A DNA stretch of 64,000 bases, from positions 24,969,032 through 25,033,031 of the forward strand of contig NC_072472.1 of the NCBI RefSeq assembly GCF_027596085.1, read 5' to 3'. Of this stretch, positions 48,839 through 64,000 are shown piece by piece. This DNA comes from Anoplopoma fimbria. Lineage: Eukaryota > Chordata > Actinopteri > Perciformes > Anoplopomatidae. Below the pieces are notes generated by a model. That model saw only the letters and a program-made list of their open reading frames with translations. It had not been told where the DNA came from and searched no databases. Each line of letters opens with the position of its first letter. The first letter of the stretch is position 1. A program made the position numbers and the translations under genes.

Positions 48839-51800
48839 GTCTGCTCCCCCGTGTAGCCGCTGTCGCTTGTCTGGGCCCAAGCTCCAAGGAAAAAGGTTTG
48901 CTGGGATTTAAGTGACTCGGGGTGATATAACCTTCCCTTTTATTATCCTTAATGATTAGCTTAGCAGAAGCACTGCAGCAGCTCTGAGGCTCACAAAGAG
49001 GGATATGGTGGCATAAACTCATCAGATTTGTGGTTTTGAGTGAAAGGTACAAGGGTTAAGGATTTTTTTTTTTGAAAACATGATTGTTTAAAATCAGTCT
49101 TTTTTTTTTTAATATTATTTGGTCACAAGTGATCAGAGCACATTTTGCTTTGCACTTAACATGTGTGTTTTTAAACAATGTCTTGATATTAATATTTCAT
49201 ACAGACAATAATACTTACTCTGTTGAAGGCCAAACAAATCATTTTACTGGAGTTACCTCGTCAAGCTGGATTGTTTTTCTTTTTTTACATTCACTGTTTG
49301 ATAAAAGTGGAAATTCTGAATGTTGCATTAACAACACATACAACCTTTTGTATTTTAAAGATGTTTAACAATTATCATCTCTCAGAAGCTCTGTCCAAAA
49401 AAGAGGGACATTAACTATTGAATCGTTTTCTTAATCATACATTATTACTTTTAATAATTATAACATTTCATGGATTCCTCAAGCTCTACCTCTGTAACAT
49501 CAATACCTTTACATCAATGAGAAATCTATAGTTCCCCGGTAAAGATGAAAGGAGATAGACATATCTTGTATGTCTTTTATGACTTGTATGTTTAACATGT
49601 GCAATATGCCCCCATGATATGAGTGACACGTGCTGTTACACAGATTTCAGATGGGTTCATCACAGTCAACAAACCACATGCCTGTAGCCATAATTACCTT
49701 CATGATAAGCAGAGATAGTGGCTCTTTGAATACGAAACCATAAATAAAAACAACAATCAACAGCACACAGCAGCTTTCCAGAGAGCTTTTATCAATGAGC
49801 CCTCTCTGTTTGCACTTTGCAATTAGGCTCCTGTCCCAGTTGGATATTAATTGATTTCCTGTTTTGTCCAATTTCAATTCATGTGAGATCAATATTTTCT
49901 TCATGCTGACATTTTAGAGAAAACATTTACACTATTTTAGCAAATGGGGTAATAAATAGTATCAGGTGAACGCCTTATAAGATGTCGTCTTTCAAAGGGA
50001 AGTCAACTGATTGGATTTTATTTTAATGTTCTGCTGACAACCGATTTAATATATACAGAGATTTTTTGGGTAAGCTTGAAAGCCACCCAAAAGAACCATC
50101 ACCTAGGGAGTTAGGTTAAAGAGGAAACAACAGCTAACAAAGAACAGCAAAGACTGCAGCAGAGAGTATGTAGTGGTGGTCATCACAGGTTGCCAAACAT
50201 GCCCTCAGTCTTTGTGCCGCTGCCAAAGCCAACTCTGCTGAAAAGGAGGAACGTGGTGCAGCAAAAAAATAATAAACCTGGAGTACTGATGAGAGGCAGG
50301 GGATAAAAGTAAAGCAGCGGGTAAGTGTGATGATTGTGACATCAGATAGGGGGGACATTCTGTAATCCACCTCCTGTGACGAGTTCATGACCAGCTCGTA
50401 TCCATTCTCAAACTAAACAATCTGCAATACTCAGACTTAATGTGTTCAGCAGTACAGATAAACTGGCCCTTTGGAAGTCCTAGAGAATACCATGATGTCG
50501 GCCATCAAACAGCTGCAGGTCTGGCCCATTCAGACATGTGCCGTAAAAAGTCTAAAAAGTCAAGAGAGTTCTCATCAGGTTTGAGCAACATAGAGTGTCC
50601 GTAACCGTGAATGTCCTTTCATAATATCTAAAGAAAACCCTGATTTTAACATCTGGACAATATGAGGAAAGGTAGAAAACTCAAAAAATGTTGGTCATGG
50701 TGGCACTTAGGTGGTTTGTATTTGTGGACCCACCTGTTGGAAAAAGTGGGCTCATCAGACTTATGGCTGGCATCTGAGAGGGTGGGGGTTGAATAAGATA
50801 AGATAAGATAATCCTTTATTAGTCCCGCAGCGGGGAAATTTGCAATGACAATGAATGTTGAATGACAATCAGTGCACTCGTTTGGCAATTTTCATTCTTT
50901 AATGCTTTACTCCAGTGCAAGGTTAAACTTGTGTGAAGAGAGGATGTTGAATCAAGATGTTTGGTTACTGTCCATCAGTGTAGTAATGTTGCCTTCCTAG
51001 CAAGTGTCAACACGGTTGTTCTTGAGGACCCTCAACACCACCCTCATCAGGGCCCTTATGAGAGATCAGGACTCCAACAGCACACAGGCCGCCCTGTAGA
51101 CAAAGCCGTATTTAATTCTATTTCACCTTTGGGAATGTTCGTGAAGGCAGCTTTTGAGGTATTGCGACAACCTTGCTAGAGGCTGTGGTGTGGAATATTT
51201 ACATGCTGGTTGTGGAGACCCAGTACGGGTTGCGGTCCTAGTTCTAGCCCCAGTGTGCTCCCCACTCTTGGAGCATGTCTTATCTTTTAGTATTGCCACA
51301 AAAGCACTTACACATCCAACTGTCTGCCTCATGGAAAACATGACAACATCACAAGGGCTCAGGTTTGGAGTAGATGATAACACTAAATGCACCAACATAG
51401 GGCATCTTGAGCTCAATGAAGCTTAGAGAATCAAAAAATAAGATGCCATCATGAAATGGTGATGATTTTCAATTCAATATGTGGAATTATGAAACATTAA
51501 AGAAAAGATGTACTGTCTGTCACTGAGGGAGCATTGTTTGGGTTCTAGTGGGAAGATATTTGCCTACGGCCACAAATGAGCTATCATTAAACATCGTCTG
51601 ACTGGTAGAAACCAATCCAGTGGTTTGACTTTGCTAAGGTCAGGAGTCTATATGTGGGCCAGGTTTGTGATTTCCGTGGATTTACCACCCCACAGTGTTT
51701 AACAGCAAGTGTATCATGCATACAAAGGCAACTGCTAACATGCAATTAGTGGCGTTAACTCAAGTTTTGGAATTCCCTGGAAAGTAGTCATGCAGGTCTA

Positions 51801-52150
51801 CTCTGATTATAGCGTTGACAAAGTCCTAGCTCTCCAGGACACCAAAATGTGCAATGCCTTTTATGCAGGACAGCCCAATAAATGTTTTAGTAATAAAGGT
51901 CAAATTGTGTAAGATTGTGATTGGGCACTGATTTGATAAGGATCCATGCTCTTACTCAGACCGGATTATGCTTATACTGCTCAGGGAAATACAAACAGAA
52001 TCCAAGCTGCTTGGTGTAATGGAGAATTGAGAAACAGGAGAAAGGATGAGTTTCCATTAAAGCACAACTCTTAAGTATCACACGTCCTACAGTAGGCTAT
52101 GACAACAATCTGAACATTATACCAGATGAAGTAAATACTAGGTCACTCTG
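48839..52150. other. Intergenic region between the SLC6 gene and flot2
   Basis: No gene is recognised. The part next to the SLC6 start presumably holds its promoter or 5' UTR. There are poly-T runs near 49062 and 49100, and the retroelement tail at 50792-50845. An unremarkable unique stretch at about 49640-49910 contains ATTAATTGATTT. Scattered open frames here look random. Confidence 0.6.
50792..50845 (-). mobile_element. Short retroelement 3'-tail fragment
   Basis: AATAAGATAAGATAAGATAA is followed by TCCTTTATTAGTCCCGCAGC and GGGGAAATTTGCA, matching the start of the insertion at 27198-27487. Only about 50 bp is present, so the copy is strongly 5'-truncated. Confidence 0.65.
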
Positions 52151-52611
52151 GCTGAGTAGGTGTCGATAGAGGGACATGACTGATGATTCGTGTTTCGGTT
52201 ACTTTCGTGAGAAGAGACTCAAACAACCACGCCTTTCTGTTATTATGGCATCGTATTCCTCTCGGTGGAGGAGGGCCGGGTGGAGGGGAGGGGTATCTGA
52301 CCAGCTCAGTCAAGAGGCGGTGGAACGAGCACCGGAGTACCGGGGTAGCCTTCCAGAATACATTCAGAACCATTCCTTAAACCCGGGTTCATCAACGGTG
52401 CTTTTATTCTGAAGGCTGTAAGCGGAAGCGCTACATCGTAATACGGTCGACGTGACGCAGACACTGCTCGACTCCTTCCTGTTGGGAAACAAACCATCGA
52501 TAATTGAGAGCTAGTAGAGGAAAAAAACCAGATAAAACATTGTTTAAAAGTGACATTTGTTTTGTAGGCGTCGAGTGGGTTTGGATACGAGCTTTTTATT
52601 CGACCGGAAAC
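52151..52611 (+). promoter_or_regulatory. flot2: Probable flot2 promoter and 5' UTR
   Basis: GC-rich stretch with many CpGs (for example around 52290-52345 and 52425-52460). It includes a CGGAAGCG ETS-like site and GTGACGCAG, and leads into the flot2 start codon. No TATA box is evident. The transcription start is not shown. Confidence 0.5.
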
Positions 52612-63943
<11,332 letters not shown>

Positions 63944-64000
63944 GTATTAGTTGTATGGTTTGGACTTGTTTTGAGCTGAATATTGTCAACAGTCAAACAT

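Noticed and set aside
48839..48880. Longer N-terminus for the SLC6 protein (14 more codons)
   Set aside because: The upstream codon is TTG, not ATG. The ATG at 48838 has a good context.
50134..51426. Several 70-100 codon frames between the SLC6 gene and flot2
   Set aside because: No family motif, no supporting splice sites and no codon periodicity that I could see. They are consistent with chance.

Overview
This is a window of vertebrate nuclear DNA, almost certainly from a ray-finned fish of the spiny-rayed (acanthomorph/percomorph) type. Small exons with GT-AG introns, AT-rich introns full of (TA)n, (CA)n and (TG)n microsatellites, a decayed Tc1-like transposon and several interspersed repeat families that I know from such fish genomes all point that way. 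No bacterial, viral or plasmid features are present.

Seven protein-coding genes can be read. From left to right they are: the 3' half of znhit3 (+, 289-1659), myo19 (-, 3305-15844, 24 coding exons, 962 aa), pigw (+, 17048-18541, one coding exon, 497 aa), ggnbp2 (+, 20115-25013, 13 coding exons, 688 aa), dhrs11 (+, 28775-42862, 7 exons, 255 aa, with an 11.7-kb first intron), an SLC6-family sodium-coupled transporter that I cannot name more precisely (-, 44579-48838, 13 exons, 579 aa), and the 5' part of flot2 (+, from 52612 and leaving the window after 63943). Every exon chain was checked for reading phase across all junctions and stays open from start to stop.

The order znhit3-myo19-pigw-ggnbp2-dhrs11 is the same as in human 17q12, so this is an old conserved neighbourhood. 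flot2 lies elsewhere on chromosome 17 in human, so the right third is a different join. The genes do not form a pathway: they cover snoRNP assembly (ZNHIT3), mitochondrial transport on actin (MYO19), GPI-anchor inositol acylation (PIGW), a nuclear zinc-finger regulator (GGNBP2), a short-chain dehydrogenase (DHRS11), solute uptake (SLC6) and membrane microdomain scaffolding (FLOT2). Layout suggests a shared promoter for myo19/pigw and convergent 3' ends for znhit3/myo19 and dhrs11/slc6.

The most informative unusual feature is in flot2. Two 91-nt versions of exon 3 (58250-58340 and 58876-58966) encode alternative 30-residue segments. Including both, or skipping both, gives an immediate stop codon, so the reading frame itself enforces mutually exclusive use. 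Other points are three tandem copies of a splice-donor-like unit in the pigw leader, a near-perfect short hairpin just upstream of dhrs11 exon 2, a miniature Tc1-like element embedded in a (TA)n tract, and a Tc1-like pseudogene split by a retroelement tail. I found no evidence for a wholly new biological system.
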